DNA of 64,000 bases from Astragalus membranaceus (lineage: Eukaryota; Streptophyta; Magnoliopsida; Fabales; Fabaceae), in contig CM076854.1 in assembly GCA_039519185.1 (NCBI GenBank), positions 151,737,402 through 151,801,401 on the forward strand, written 5' to 3'. Under the pieces are notes generated by a model. That model saw nothing but the letters and a program-made list of their open reading frames with translations. It ran no database searches and was not told where the DNA came from. Made by a program: the position numbers and the translations under genes. The first letter of the stretch is position 1. Each line of letters starts with the position of its first letter. This document shows positions 42,618-54,398 of the stretch, in pieces.

Positions 42618-42915
42618 ACTACAAAAAACTTGCTAAGTAGCGACTGATTATTCCCTTGCTAAATGCCCCAAATACGTCGCTAATTCCCATTAGCGAGGGA
42701 ATTAGCAAGGGACATGTTCCGTCGCTAAATCGATCCTCGCTAATGGGATTAGCGGGGGAATCTGAATCCCTTGCTAATTAGCGACGGAAATATCCCTTGC
42801 TAATTCCCTCTCTAATTAGCGAGGGATTAAAATTCCCTCGCTAATAAAGACAGCCACGTGGTTAAATTCTGACAGCCATGCGTCCAATTTCCCTCGCTAA
42901 TTCCCACGCTAATGC
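42618..42915. repeat. CACTA terminus and subterminal repeats
   Basis: cactacaaaaaac, then at least ten copies of gctaattagcg/cgctaattccc-type units in both orientations. In En/Spm these are binding sites for the element's TNPA/TNP1 protein. They can also form hairpins. Confidence 0.88.
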
Positions 42916-44505
42916 CCAACTGATTGAATTTTTTTTGTTAGACCTGCTTTTATACCTGTTTATTTAATTATTAAATAATAAAATCTAACATACATAACAC
43001 AGTTTAAAATAAAATTCGGAGAATCAACAACACTTAATCTGAAATGTAATAACAAAATATTGAAATGTCAAACCGATACAACAAATCCTAAAAGCTGACG
43101 CCATCAGACTCCTCAGGCTCCCCAGACTCCTCAGCTTGCTCCTCATCTTGCTGCTCATCTTGCTTCATATTCTTAAAATACCAAAACATCAGGTCCTGCC
43201 TACGAGTCACCTTCGCAAAGTCTTCCTGCATCTTTTTCATAGCGTCAGTAGAGGTCCTGACCTTCTGTCGAGTATCCTGCAGCTCCTGTCGAGTAGACTG
43301 CAGCTCCTGCTCCAGCTGCCTAATATGCTCTGTCTCCGCAGGAGTAGAAGCTGGTCGACTGCGTCTTCTGCTACTCCCGGCCACAGACTGGCCCATACAT
43401 GGAGCCAACGGCCCCGTACCATACAGGCGACCCTTAGACCAACCTACCGTCTTCTCCCAATTTTTGTTTACCAGATCTATCATCTCAGGAGTAAGTTGGC
43501 CAAGTGATTCAGGGTTCCAACTGTAACACCCTAAATGATTTAATTAAGTAATTGATTAAATTATTTAAAGTGTTGCACTAATTTTGATTAAATTATAATA
43601 TAGCATTTTATTTAATTGAAGGGGATGGCATTGGAAATACCGGAACTGCAAGTAATGGCCCAAGAAGCCCAAGCCCATTGGCTTAGGCGCTCCTTAGGCG
43701 CTGGGGGTCTAGGTTTCGCCTCAGTTGTGCCAAAAGAGAGAAAGAAATCGAAGGAGAGGAGAAGAGAAAGAAAAAGGCGATCTCAAGCTAAGGAGTTAGG
43801 GTTTCGTTCATCTTGATCCTAGGTAAGAGTTCCTAGTCCTTTCTTATTCGATTTTCCTTCTCTTTAAAGTGTTTAAGTTTTCAATTTCCTAACCCTTACT
43901 ATTGTGATCCTTCGTGATGGTCCAAGAGAGAGAGAGGGCGCGATCGTGAGAGAAGGGAGAAGAAGGAGAAGATTCTTTGTTGCGGTGGTTTGTCGGTGTT
44001 TCGGTGGAAAGAGCTCTATTTTCGGCATAATCAAGGTAAGGGGAGTCTCACTCTATAATAGAGATTATAATAGGTTGTATGTAGATCATAGGGTCTTATT
44101 TGATGTTATTTGATAATTGTATGATGAAATCGATTTCCTATACTAAAGTTAGGATTTCATACCTTGATTTTGTGTCTTGATGTGTTCTTAATGTAAAGTG
44201 TGAAATTGAAGTTGTTAGTATGAGCATAACATGTTTTATGATTGTTGTTGCGATTTGATTTGGAAAAAAAATTGGGAATTTGATGTTTGGTGGGTGTTGG
44301 GACGCATGGGGCGCCAAGTGCCTAAGGAAATGGCGCCCTGTGTACTGTAGCAGTGGGTTTGTGTTGTGTTGTGTATGTTGGTTGCTGCCTGGGCGCCAAG
44401 TTGCTGGGAAAATGGCGCACTGAGCACTGTTCTGGTTGCTGGGGTGGCGCCAAGATGCTGCCCGTGTCTAGACAAGGCGCATAAAGGGTGTTTTTGGGAA
44501 AAACT

Positions 44506-45300
44506 CAATTTCTAAGCATATTTTCCCGAGCCAAATTTTCTATTCACCTGCCCAAATTGTATTTTAAGCACTGTGGCTAAGGAATTTTCAGTTTTGCACG
44601 CATTGTTTTGAAATGGTCCTATTGGGCATAGTTTTAGCTTGTGTAAAGGGGGCTTTGTGTGCAAATCAATTTCTAAGCATATTTTCCCGAGCCAAATTTT
44701 GTATTCACCTGCCCAAATTGTATTTTAAGCACTGTGGCTAAGGAATTTTCAGTTTTGCACGCATTGTTTTGAAATGGTCCTATTGGGCATAGTTTTAGCT
44801 TGTGTAAAGGGGGCTTTGTGTGCAAATCAATTTCTAAGCATATTTTCCCGAGCCAAATTTTGTATTCACCTGCCCAAATTGTATTTTAAGCACTGTGGCT
44901 AAGGAATTTTCAATTTTGCACGCGTTGTTTTGAAATGGTCCTATTGGGCATAGTTTTAGCTTGTGTAAAGGGGGCTTTGTGTGCAAATCAATTTCTAAGC
45001 ATATTTTCCCGAGCCAAATTTTGTATTCACCTGCCCAAATTGTATTTTAAGCACTGTGGCTAAGGTATTTTCAGTTTTGCACGCATTGTTTTGAAATGGT
45101 CCTATTGGGCATAGTTTTAGCTGTGTAAAGGGGGCTTTGAGTGTAAATCAATTTCTAAGCATATTTTCCCGAGCCAAATTTTGTATTCACGTGACCAAAT
45201 TTCATTTAAAACATTTTGGCTAGAGTGGTTTCAGTTTTTCACGCACCGTATTGAAATTGTCCTAGAGGGTGTTGCTTTGACTATGTTTGTGGCGCCTAGG
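44506..45300. repeat. 161-bp tandem repeats in the LTR
   Basis: caatttctaagc starts at 44506, 44667, 44828, 44989 and 45149 (161, 161, 161 and 160 bp). The first four units are nearly identical and the fifth is diverged after about 60 bp. Confidence 0.95.
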
Positions 45301-45594
45301 AGTGTGCTGTGAGTTCTAAGCACAATTTTTGTGCTATTTTGGTTCCTAGGTGACAGATTGGTCACTAAGTGCTAGTTTGGTCCTAAGTGGTGTTTTAGGT
45401 CCTTGTGAGAGGTTCTAGTCCTCTAGTTGAGTTTAGTCCTAGAGACGTGATTGAGATGAGATAATAAATGAGTTGATTGATGATGAGGCCATGGGGGCTA
45501 CAACTAAGACTAATAAAGAGGTGATATATGATGTATGGACTGTGTCGTTAAGAATTGTGATTGTGATCTTTGTCATGGAGTCTCATGCATACAT

Positions 45595-45705
45595 AAGGCT
45601 GAGGTCTGAGTTTATATTGTGATGATAAGGCTGCGGTCTGAGTTTATATTGTGATGATAAGGCTGCAGTCTGAGTTTGATATTATGATGATGAGGCTGCG
45701 GTCTG
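45595..45705. repeat. 32-bp tandem repeat in the LTR
   Basis: About 3.5 copies of aaggctgcggtctgagttt-atattgtgatgat. Confidence 0.9.
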
Positions 45706-46285
45706 GGAAAATGGTACCACATGCATAACTGTATTGCATACATTCTCATGATAAGCATGTGAGTTGTTGGTTGTATGAACTATGCTACTGTGTGACTGTA
45801 TGAGTGTGATACTATGATAAAATATACTTCTTATTATAGTCTTTATTATGTAGTTGAGACTCACCCTTCTGTTGTTGTTTACCACAGGTAGCCCTGAGTG
45901 AAGGCTTACTCCCTTCATTCCCGAGTCGGTCTGCTCTGATACGTGACACCTAGGGGGTGGGCTTAGGATTCTAGTGTTATTCCTTTTTGCTGTTGAACTA
46001 TATATTTACTGATTTAATGATTTTGATGAGGCTGTTGTTCGGCATTTTTGAGATTATGGTATTTTCCGCTGTGTAAAATTCATTTTCTAGTGCGTGGATT
46101 TTATTGATGAATTCTTGAGTATTCCATCCCATTTAAGGGTGTTGCGTATTATAAAGATGGAATGAAAGCTTATGCTGATCTTGTCGTTGTTAGATTAAAG
46201 TTATGTGTAGCATTCCATTGAAATGAAATTTTGAAACTCTGATATTTATGATAAATAGCCGGGTAGAAATGGGGTGTTACATTAG

Positions 46286-46297
46286 TGGTATCAGAGC
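46286..46297 (+). promoter_or_regulatory. Primer-binding site, initiator-Met tRNA
   Basis: tggtatcagagc four bases after the LTR end. It is the standard site complementary to the 3' end of plant initiator-Met tRNA. Confidence 0.9.
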
Positions 46298-46407
46298 AAA
46301 AGTTCGGTCTGTCCGGCCAAGTGTGTCTGTCTGTCATATTGTGTATGACAATTAGGTGTTTTTAATTTGGTTCTGAATTGTCGTTTATGCTGCAGTGCTA
46401 GGTTGAT

Positions 46408-47517
46408 ATGGCTAGAAGGGATGATGATGCTTTGGCTGCTGCTCTGCAAGCCATAGCCCAAGCTGTTGGGAATCAACACACTGCTGCTGATATGAATGCC
46501 CGTAACCTGGCAACGTTTCAGAGGGAAAACCCACCCACCTTCAAGGGTCGGTATGATCCCGATGGAGCTTTGTCGTGGTTGAATGAGATAGAGCGGATCT
46601 TCCGTGTTATGGAGTGCACTGCTGCCCAGAAAGTGAAGTTTGGGACGCACATGCTGGCGGAAGAGGCTGACAACTGGTGGTTAGGGATGCTGCGTAGATT
46701 GAACACTGCTGGTGAAGAGGTTACTTGGGAAGTCTTCACAAGGGAGTTTAAAAGAAAGTATTACCCTGAAGACGTTCGGGCCAAGAAAGAGGTAGAATTC
46801 TTAGAGTTGAAACAGGGAAATAAGACGGTGGCTGAGTATGCAGCCAGATTTGAGGAGCTGGCCCAATTTTGTCCTTACTACGCCAATGATGCTGATTCAG
46901 AGTTCTCCAAGTGTGTGAAATTTGAGAGTGGCCTGCGACCTGATATTAAGAAGGCAATTGGATATCAGGAGATACGAGATTTTACTAGACTGGTTGACAA
47001 AAGTAGGATTTATGAAGAGGACAGTTCTGCTGCCTACAAGATTGGGAAAGAGAAAAGGAATACTCAGTTTAGGGGAAAACCCTATGATATGGCTGGAGGT
47101 AAAAATAAGTGGAAGGCAGGTGCTGGTAAGAGATCTTTTGAGGGTAAAAAGCCTAGTGGGGGAGATGCTCCCGCTGATATTGTGTGTTACACGTGTGGCA
47201 AGCCGGGTCATAAAAGCTTCGACTGCAGAACTGGAGGAATGTGTTTCCGTTGTGGGAAGAAAGGTCATATGGCGTCTGACTGTGATCGTAAGGAATCATT
47301 GTGTTTCAATTGTGGTGAAGCTGGTCACTTTAGTTCTAAGTGTACCAAACCAAAGAAAGAGAAGTCCAGTGGAAGAGTTTTCGCGCTAGCAGGTTCAGAG
47401 GGGCCCAATGAGATTAGAGGTACTTGTTTTATTTATGGTACCCCTTTTATTTATGGAATGAAAGCTTATGCTGATCTTGTCGTTGTTAGATTAAAGTTAT
47501 GTGTAGCATTCCATTGA
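46408..47517 (+). CDS. Tekay gag with three zinc knuckles, fused to LTR-coded tail
   Basis: 369 codons from ATG 46408. Residues about 1-60 are the N-terminal region (RENPPTFKGRYDPDGALSWL). A Retrotrans_gag domain follows (EADNWWLGML; FTREFKRKYYPEDVR; EFLELKQGNKTVAEYA). Three CCHC knuckles come next (CYTCGKPGHKSFDC, CFRCGKKGHMASDC, CFNCGEAGHFSSKC), then the first residues of the protease linker (RVFALAGSEGPNE; RGTCFIYGTP). The last roughly 20 residues (GMKAYADL…) are translated LTR sequence and arose with the deletion. The gag itself appears intact, so it could make capsid protein. Any mobility would need pol supplied in trans. The frame is uninterrupted, consistent with a recent insertion. 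Confidence 0.93.
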   Translation: MARRDDDALAAALQAIAQAVGNQHTAADMNARNLATFQRENPPTFKGRYDPDGALSWLNEIERIFRVMECTAAQKVKFGTHMLAEEADNWWLGMLRRLNTAGEEVTWEVFTREFKRKYYPEDVRAKKEVEFLELKQGNKTVAEYAARFEELAQFCPYYANDADSEFSKCVKFESGLRPDIKKAIGYQEIRDFTRLVDKSRIYEEDSSAAYKIGKEKRNTQFRGKPYDMAGGKNKWKAGAGKRSFEGKKPSGGDAPADIVCYTCGKPGHKSFDCRTGGMCFRCGKKGHMASDCDRKESLCFNCGEAGHFSSKCTKPKKEKSSGRVFALAGSEGPNEIRGTCFIYGTPFIYGMKAYADLVVVRLKLCVAFH

Positions 47518-47577
47518 AATGAAATTTTGAAACTCTGATATTTATGATAAATAGCCGGGTAGAAATTGGGTGTTACA
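47453..47577 (+). repeat. Residual 3' LTR (125 bp)
   Basis: Matches 46157-46281 with one mismatch (gaaattggg versus gaaatgggg). The junction is marked by a short direct repeat, ttttatttatgg (about 47426 and 47445), which suggests a slipped or template-switched join. Confidence 0.93.
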
Positions 47578-48984
47578 CCAACTCCCCTGAGTCAGCTGAG
47601 TCATGATCTCATTTATTTGCTCCTGTTTTGAATAACCACAAATTAGCGCTCCATTTTTACAAAGCAACATTATATAATACAAATAAAGTTGTATATTTAC
47701 CTGAATCATCCTGGAGTGCTCATCAACATACTCGCCAGTGTCTTTCTTCACATGAGTGGCTCTATGCAGCTCAGGAGCAGTGATAGGGCGTCCTGCCTTC
47801 TTACTCTGTAAAATGAAACACATTTTCAAAAATTGCTAACTAATTAACTAATGTAAAAAAACACACAAATTTTTAAAATAATTTACCAATCTAAAAGCAT
47901 ACTGAGCCTGGTTGATGGATCTGCCGCAGTGAAGTGAACAACCCTTTTCTGAGTTTCTATTATTCTTGGCTTTTGCAGCATTATTCTTGAAAGTCTCTGT
48001 AGCCCAATGGCCCTTGAAGGCATTCCAAATTTCATCACTCATGTAGTCAGGCTTCTTATCTTTACACCGCAACTTATAAAGCAAATCTGATATTTGAGCG
48101 CCCATCCTTTAAAAAAAAAGTCTCTGCACATTGTCATCATCTTCTATGTCCCATGTCACTTTGGTCTGTATTAAGTAAAATGAAAATAAGTATTAGTAAT
48201 TATATTAAACGTTATTAAACATAAAATTTAAACTAATAATATAAGTAATGACAAAATAATTGACACTTACCCTAAAGAAGTCCATCAGATCCTTCCTGTC
48301 ATAATCATCGACTTTACTCCATTTTTTATGGAACTTTTGAAAATATCTTTTGCGGATGACATGAGTGATGCTTGATGAAGCTGTTTGCCGGAAGAAGCCT
48401 GCATAATGAAAGATATATCAAACAATCAAATATATATAAGTCGTTGCATAATTAACTTTAAAAAAACAAACAATATAATACTTACGCGTTACCCCGACTA
48501 TAAATGACTTTGAGTCTGACACCATTAATAACAACCACCTCCACTCTCTCGTCATCGGTCGATTCATCAAAATCAACATTACCACCACCAATATCATGCT
48601 CAATATCATCCTGGGGCTCTTGTGTAGGCATAGATAACCCAGCTGGTCCAGATGATGAGCCTATATGCCCAGTTGATGTGCCATATACCCAGCTGGTGTG
48701 CCTATATACCCAGCTGATGTGCCCATATGCCCTGCTGCATACGCATTTGGTGGGCCCATATAATGCCCATGTGATGGTAAATGATACCATCCGGGGACAG
48801 ATGGAGGCGCAGGTTGTGGGGCAATCGGAGCGATAGCTGGTGGGCCCAAAAATGTATGACCCCTCATATTCCCAATATTAAGTACCACCTCACGATTACG
48901 CCTCCTCTTAGGAGGTTCATCGGTCATAGTCTTCTTCCCTTTATGAGGACGTCTCGGTGGGTCAAAACCTCCTCCTGGATCCAT

Positions 48985-49356
48985 ATCTATGAAAAAATAG
49001 AAACAAAATGTGATACTAACTACATTAATTATATATATTTATAAATAAATTAAAGAAAGTAAATTAACAAAAACAATATTGATATATTAATTATTCTAAT
49101 AAATTTAAAGACAACATTAGTCTCATATCTACTTTAAACGTGTGACATTAAAACATTAGTTTTATTTACTTACTCTAGCCCTAAACCAGGATGGAAAACT
49201 TTCATGTATACGAATAGAAGATTTTTCAGTGCCTATACCCTCAATTCGTAAGAATGCGCTGAAAGAGAATTATTATTACGACTCTTTAGATTGAAAGTTG
49301 ATCAAAATCTGATTTAACTTCATATTGTGTAGATTAAAAACTGAATTGGAGCATAC
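48985..49356 (-). other. CACTA intergenic region
   Basis: AT-rich DNA between the TNP2 and TNP1-like genes. It probably holds the promoter of the TNP1-like gene, but no clear site was picked. Confidence 0.45.
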
Positions 49357-50753
49357 TTACTCAAGATATGGTTTAACTTCAGTGCAATTGATCAAGACAT
49401 GAACATGTGCTGATTTATGCTCTTTATCTGATAAGTAGTTGGTTGACTTCTTTCCCGAGGGGCGACCAGGTTTGATAAACACAGATAAAGTGAGCGGGTG
49501 TCTTTCTTCATCAATCTCTATTTCGTTTCTATTATTTGTTGACAACATAAAGTTGTTGAAATAATGTGAACAAAAATAAATTGTTTCACGGTGTAGATAA
49601 GCTGTGCAGATCGATCCTTCAACTCTAGCTTTATTCTTCACCGATCGTTTATAATCACCCATTAATCTACATATGAACAAAAAACACTTCACTAAACTAT
49701 TCTCTCCACCAAATGTTGAAATAAAATGTTGAAATAGATAATTACCTCTCAAATGGATACATCCACATATAATGAACTGGTCCACCAAGTCTTGCTTCAT
49801 ACGCAAGGTGAATCGATAGATGCTCCATGGAATCAAAGAAACCGGGAGGAAATATTCTCTCCAACTTACAGATGATGAAAAGAATATTCTGCTCCATCTT
49901 AATAAGATCATCCATTCTCAATGTTGAAGAGCACATATTTTTAAAAAATTGACTCACTTCAATAAGTGGTTCCAAAACACACTTTGGTAATGAATTAAAA
50001 GCAATTGGCAGCAAACACTCCATGAATACATGACAATCATGACTTTCCATCGCATACATCTTCCCGGTGTTCACATCGGCACATCTTGCAAGGTTAGAAG
50101 AATAACCATCTGGCATCCTCAATCCTTTCAACAATCGACAAACATCTTTTGCTTCATCTGGTGTTAGACAATATTTGGCTTTGGGTTTTAACATCTTCCC
50201 ATTAGGCATTTCCACCAAATTCAAATCGGATCGATGTTTGCTACAGTAAAGAGCAGAATCCAATCTAGCCTTATTATTGTCTTTGGTTTTATCTTTCACA
50301 TTCATCACAGTGACAAATATGTTGTCAAAGAAATTCTTCTCGATGTGCATAACATCGAGATTGTGCCTCAACAGATTATCTTTCCAATATGGGAGATTCC
50401 AAAATTTGCTTTTTTTTGTCCAATTGTGCACCCGTCCATAACCATCCAGCCGGGTGAGTTCCCCTACCTCCGTGGCTTGTGGCAAATCCATAACTCTGCT
50501 CCAGATTTCACCTGATGTCAACAAAGGTGGTGGTCCATCTGTTTCAACTACCCCTTTCTTGAAGGACTTCTTGTTCTTTCTAAATTTATGATCTTGCGGT
50601 AAGAATCTACGATGCGAGTCAAACCAAGAACTCTTGCCCCCGTACTTTAGGGTAAACGCCTTTGTGTGTTCCATGCAGTGGGGACATGCCAATTTACCGT
50701 GAGTCCCCCAACCAGACAACATACCATAAGCAGGAAAGTCGTTAATTGTCTAC
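49357..50753 (-). pseudogene. CACTA TNP2 transposase, N-terminally cut
   Basis: The minus strand is open from the Athila junction (INDFPAYGMLSGWGTHG…) through a Transposase_21 region (CPHCMEHTKAFTLKYGGKS; SHRRFLPQDHKFR; NLPYWKDNLLRHNLDVMHIEKN) into DUF4218 (HDCHVFMECLLPIAF; FPPGFFDSMEHLSIHLAYEA; GGPVHYMWMYPFER) to 49742. After an intron comes a second exon (SVKNKARVEGSICTAYLHRE; about 49690-49357). The N-terminal part lies beyond the Athila, outside the window. The reading here is clean, so the transposase was probably whole before the Athila inserted. Confidence 0.88.
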
Positions 50754-52130
50754 TGTTGCGTTAAAAACACACTTAGAGCAAGTGTACTCTTTCGCAGAAG
50801 TAGTATAAAAGATATCGTCTCCACAGGGATTAATTAACAAGTACCAAACTACTTAAGATTAATTATTATTTAGACGAATGAATGTTTGGTTGTTATAGAA
50901 ACTAAAATAAAAAGAAATAAATAGCAAGAATTAAAATGTAAAGACTAACCAATGGAGAGAGGTCTAGGGTCACGGTTTCACTTGCAAGCTTCGATTCCTC
51001 TATGTCTAATTCTACCTGAATCCCTTGTTTTATTCAATTAATCCCTTTACTAAAACTATTAATCCGTTTGGTCATTCGCGATTAATATTCTTTTTCCTAA
51101 ATTAACCCTTGTTTGGTCATACAAGAATTTAAATCCAAGAAAAGCATAAAGAACAAAAAGGTTGAATGATTGGAAGACTAAATTAACGTTTGATCATGCA
51201 TTAATCTTAGTCTCAATTATCCTATAGGTCCACCAACTAATTGTTGTACGATCGTTGATCAACTAATTGATTATGAACATGCAAAGGGTTGTCAATCCTA
51301 ATTATGTGATGAAAGCAATAAGATAATATCAATTGAAATAAAAATAGGAATTCAAACCAGAAATTAGAACATAAACAGGTCTCTAAACATGCAAGATCCA
51401 CCTAAGACCCTAGAAGAGGATTTAGCTATCCATAGTGTTCGAGAACAATAAAATAAAATTAGGAGTCATAAATTACAGAGATAAAAATAACCCGGAATAG
51501 AGAAATTTCTGATCCTGAGAATTTTGTCTCCTTTTTCTGCTCTAGAGCTCTCTCACGGTGTCAAGAATGGGTACCCAAAACTCCGTCTCTCCAAGTCGGC
51601 ACTACCGTTGCTGCGTGGCTACTGTTCCTGCGTTGGTTTTTTTTACTTGTGCGGCAACTGTTCCCTATTCTCCTTGAATTAATTATCAAAGATCTCTTTT
51701 TGTTTTAGTTGTGTGCGGCTCTGTATTCCTTTTTTTCACGCTGCCGTCCTTTTTAATTTCTTAATAATTCTCTTCCTTCCCTTTTCTTATTTCCCAAGCT
51801 TTTCCTTTTTATCTATTCTTAGCCTTCTAGGGTTGCGTGACACTCCTCTTCAAAACTCACGTGTATTGCTTCTTTGTTTAATTAGGCATTGGGCTTTTCC
51901 AATTCCTTTCCAAGTAAAGGCCTCATGGGCCTATTTCCTTCTTTCAAAACACTGCCAGCCCATATATATAAATAACTCCTCTAAATTGCTCCAAATTGTA
52001 TTTTCATTCATAATTTTTCCTTTTCTGCAAAATATAGAGTAAACTAAGTTAGTGATATATATATTTACTAATAATTACTCTAAAAGTGACTAAAAATATC
52101 TCTAAAATTGCATTATATTGAAGTTTATCA
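50754..52130 (-). repeat. 3' LTR of the Athila-like element
   Basis: In minus orientation it starts tgataaactt directly after the purine tract gtgtgggggagt (plus 52131-52142) and ends taacgcaaca at 50754. The length is 1,377 bp. Confidence 0.88.
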
Positions 52131-53511
52131 ACTCCCCCACACTTAACTTCTGCTTGTCCTCAAGCAAATTTCCTGGCTCAATAAAATTTTCAAATAAGTA
52201 ACAAAGACAGCCAAATATGGGACCCAAAGTTAAAAGTACAATGACAGACAATAGACAATATAGAACATATGAAGTTTCAAAAGGTTGCCCAATTAGAGAC
52301 TCGTGTCCCTGAAGAATACATTTTTGTGAACAAAGGCACTTGCTCACAATCTCTCTAAGTGTTTAGGGACTAGGGAAATATACACTCATGTTTCCACAAA
52401 ATGCACATTACCATAAGCTTGTAATTTGACCAAATCTCCACTAAATAGTTCACATGCATGCAAAAGATTGGGTGTTAAGGGTTGTAATGGGGCCAGGGTG
52501 AATTCATGTAGGGTAGGAAATAAGAAAGAAGGGATAATCAAAGGGCTAAAAACAAGAAATGAATAGTAACATTTGAAATCAAATATGGAGCTCCTATCTA
52601 TTTTACAATTTTTGCCCAAACTCCAAGTTAATTTCAGTTTCATTCTTCGCTCTTCTTTTTTCTATTAAGTCGACTCTTTTTGATTTGTTTTTTCTCTTGA
52701 GTAGACTCTCTTGTTCTTTTTTTTTTTTTGGATTTGCCCTTTGGCTCTTTCATTCTTTTGATGTGCCTTTTTCTCCTTCTTTCTTTCCATTTTTTTTTCA
52801 TTTTTTTTGGAGGAAAAGGTAAGTACATGAAAACTCATATTTTGATTCCTTGTAGGAGAACGTTCTTGTAAGCACATGACTCACTCTTTTTTTTCTTCTG
52901 ACAAGATAGACAATTATAAGACACAATTTCAGTCCTAACAATATAGACAACTAAAAATATAGAACGAAATTGTAATTTTCAATAGTTGCTCCACATTTAA
53001 TTCCAAATGGTTACCAAAAAAAGAAAAATTATATCTGGGTACCAAAAAAAATATAACAATTAAGCTCAAATAGGGCAACTAAGGGATAGATTCAACAAAC
53101 AACTCTGAGGCCAGAAAAATACCTAAATCCCCAAATCTTTTTACATGATGCAAATCAATTTTCGCCTTGAAATGGTCAAAAGACAAATTCTAGAATGTAG
53201 CAAATTGGGAAACACACTCATAGAAAGAAAAGGGGTAAAAGTTTATGATTTAGTATCAATCCCCTTATGAAGGCTCAGATCTCACATTTAGAAGCTAGTT
53301 CACAAAAAGTACTCAACAGGGACAATTGCTAATTATCAGCTTCCTAAGGACATCCTCACAGTTACAATCAAACACAAGTCTATCAAGTGAATTAATTACG
53401 GGATCCCCTAAAGGCAAAATCTCTATTTTTTTTTAACTTTAAGCATAATTCATTCAAAACAAGCCAGAAAAAATGTTATCAACATATATGGTGGGTAGGT
53501 GCATTAATATA
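52131..53511 (-). other. 3' untranslated region of the Athila-like element
   Basis: Non-coding between integrase and the 3' LTR. The minus strand begins at the LTR side with the phrase gaggacaagcagaagttaagtg before the purine tract, as in this lineage. No envelope-like frame was recognised. Low-complexity A/G-rich stretch at 52640-52830. Confidence 0.55.
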
Positions 53512-54398
53512 TTTTTTTTTATGCAACAGGCAGGAGGCCCGAATTTATTAAAAAATAAAAATAGTACAAAAAGCACAAGGGGGGACTAAGCCAATACCCT
53601 TGGAAATAAGGACAATAAAGAGAGTCTAACAAAGACCTCTAAACTAAACAACCTTAGACCACAATCGAGTCACCACACTCCAGACCACCGGCGGCGGGAC
53701 CCCAGCCATCATCGCGAAGTCGTGCCACCGGCCAGCACCGAGACAGCACCTAGCTTGATCGAGGAAGTCGAGCCACCAACCACCACCGCGGTATTGCGCC
53801 CCCAGCCAACACCGAGGCACAATCAAGCAGAACCGCGAGCGACAGGGAAAGGGCCCACACCGAAATGGGGGGAGGCGAGACTGCGGGTCCAAATTTCGTG
53901 ACGACAGCCACCAATGCCAAACCAGAAACAGTCAGCATCTACGAACCAACGCAACAGTCCCAAACCAGAAACAGACAGCATCAAAGCAATCCGAACAGCA
54001 ACGCAACCGAACCCAAACCAGAAACCCACGATCCGAACCCGAACGCAATCCAAAGCTGCAACCAGCGCCGGATCCGAACCAGACGGACGCAGGGAGGAGG
54101 CTCATGCGGTGGCGGGACATGAGCAACCACCGCAGGGGGAGAGACCCACAGCACCCAATAGATCCGACTCCGAACAACAGATCCGAACCAGAGCGCACCG
54201 AAGCTAGCATCAACACCAGCCACAGCGTACGAAACCACCCAACCCACGACCTTCGCAGGGGCGACCACCACACGCGGAGCAAACACCGGGGAGAACGCAC
54301 CGAATCTTACAGCGATTGCAATCGGAACTGATAGATTCGGATCCACCTTCGCAGGGGCGACGACGACTGCCGTCTCCGGAAAAAGCCACTCATCTCGA
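53512..54398 (-). mobile_element. GC-rich poly(A) retroelement, copy B (5'-truncated)
   Basis: Minus-strand copy of 23906-24780, with the same 3' end (ttaataaattc(a/g)ggcctcctgcc…) and a poly(A) tail (plus-strand T run 53512-53520). It is about 97% identical by eye. Differences include an extra 3-bp cgt unit and an added tatcag. It is truncated at 5' near the cgagatgagtgg block. I found no clear TSD. Overlapping long frames on both strands (e.g. 53981-54691 minus, 53914-54207 plus) reflect GC-richness and carry no known domain. Confidence 0.82.

Larger units (their letters stand above)
43522..46281 (+). repeat. 5' LTR of the Tekay derivative (2.76 kb)
   Basis: tgtaacaccctaaatg … gggtgttaca. 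It contains four 161-bp tandem repeats (44506-45290) and a shorter 32-bp array (45595-45705). The frames inside (43616-43816, 43904-44113, 44236-44508, 45682-45918) have no domain. Confidence 0.92.
43517..47582 (+). mobile_element. Tekay/Del-type gag-only retrotransposon derivative
   Basis: Element 43522-47577 with the perfect TSD ccaac (43517-43521, 47578-47582). It has a full 5' LTR (43522-46281, tgtaacaccc…gtgttaca), an initiator-Met primer site, a complete gag, and then a jump from the start of protease into the last 125 bp of the 3' LTR. All of pol and about 95% of the 3' LTR are deleted. The 125 bp shared by the two LTRs differ at one base. Confidence 0.95.
43088..48984 (-). pseudogene. 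CACTA TNP1-like (Transposase_24) gene, interrupted
   Basis: It starts at ATG 48984 (MDPGGGFDPPRRPHKGKK). A Pro/Gly/Tyr-rich part with repeated (A)GY(I/M)GTPAGY-like units follows, then an acidic stretch (ESTDDERVEVVV) in a shifted frame ending at about 48485. Later exons: 48402-48272 (SSSITHVIRKRYFQKFHKKW), 48165-47885 (PDYMSDEIWNAFKGHW; NRNSEKGCSLHCGRS), 47815-47702 (GRPITAPELHRATHVKK) and 47630-47583 (INEIMTQLTQGSW). The last exon then jumps across the Tekay insertion to 43521-43088 (TPEMIDLVNKNWEKTVGW; a Gln/Arg coiled coil LEQELQSTRQELQDTRQK; acidic tail). The frame would be continuous without the insertion. Probable role: binding the subterminal repeats. Frameshifts near 48670 and 48115. 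Confidence 0.82.

Noticed and set aside
52640..52877. Lys/Glu-rich minus frames (KKKRTREST-like)
   Set aside because: Translation of an A/G-rich low-complexity stretch in the Athila-like 3' UTR, not an envelope-like gene.
53914..54331. Overlapping plus-strand frames opposite retroelement B
   Set aside because: Antisense by-products of GC-rich sequence. No domain, and the mirrored frames occur in copy A.
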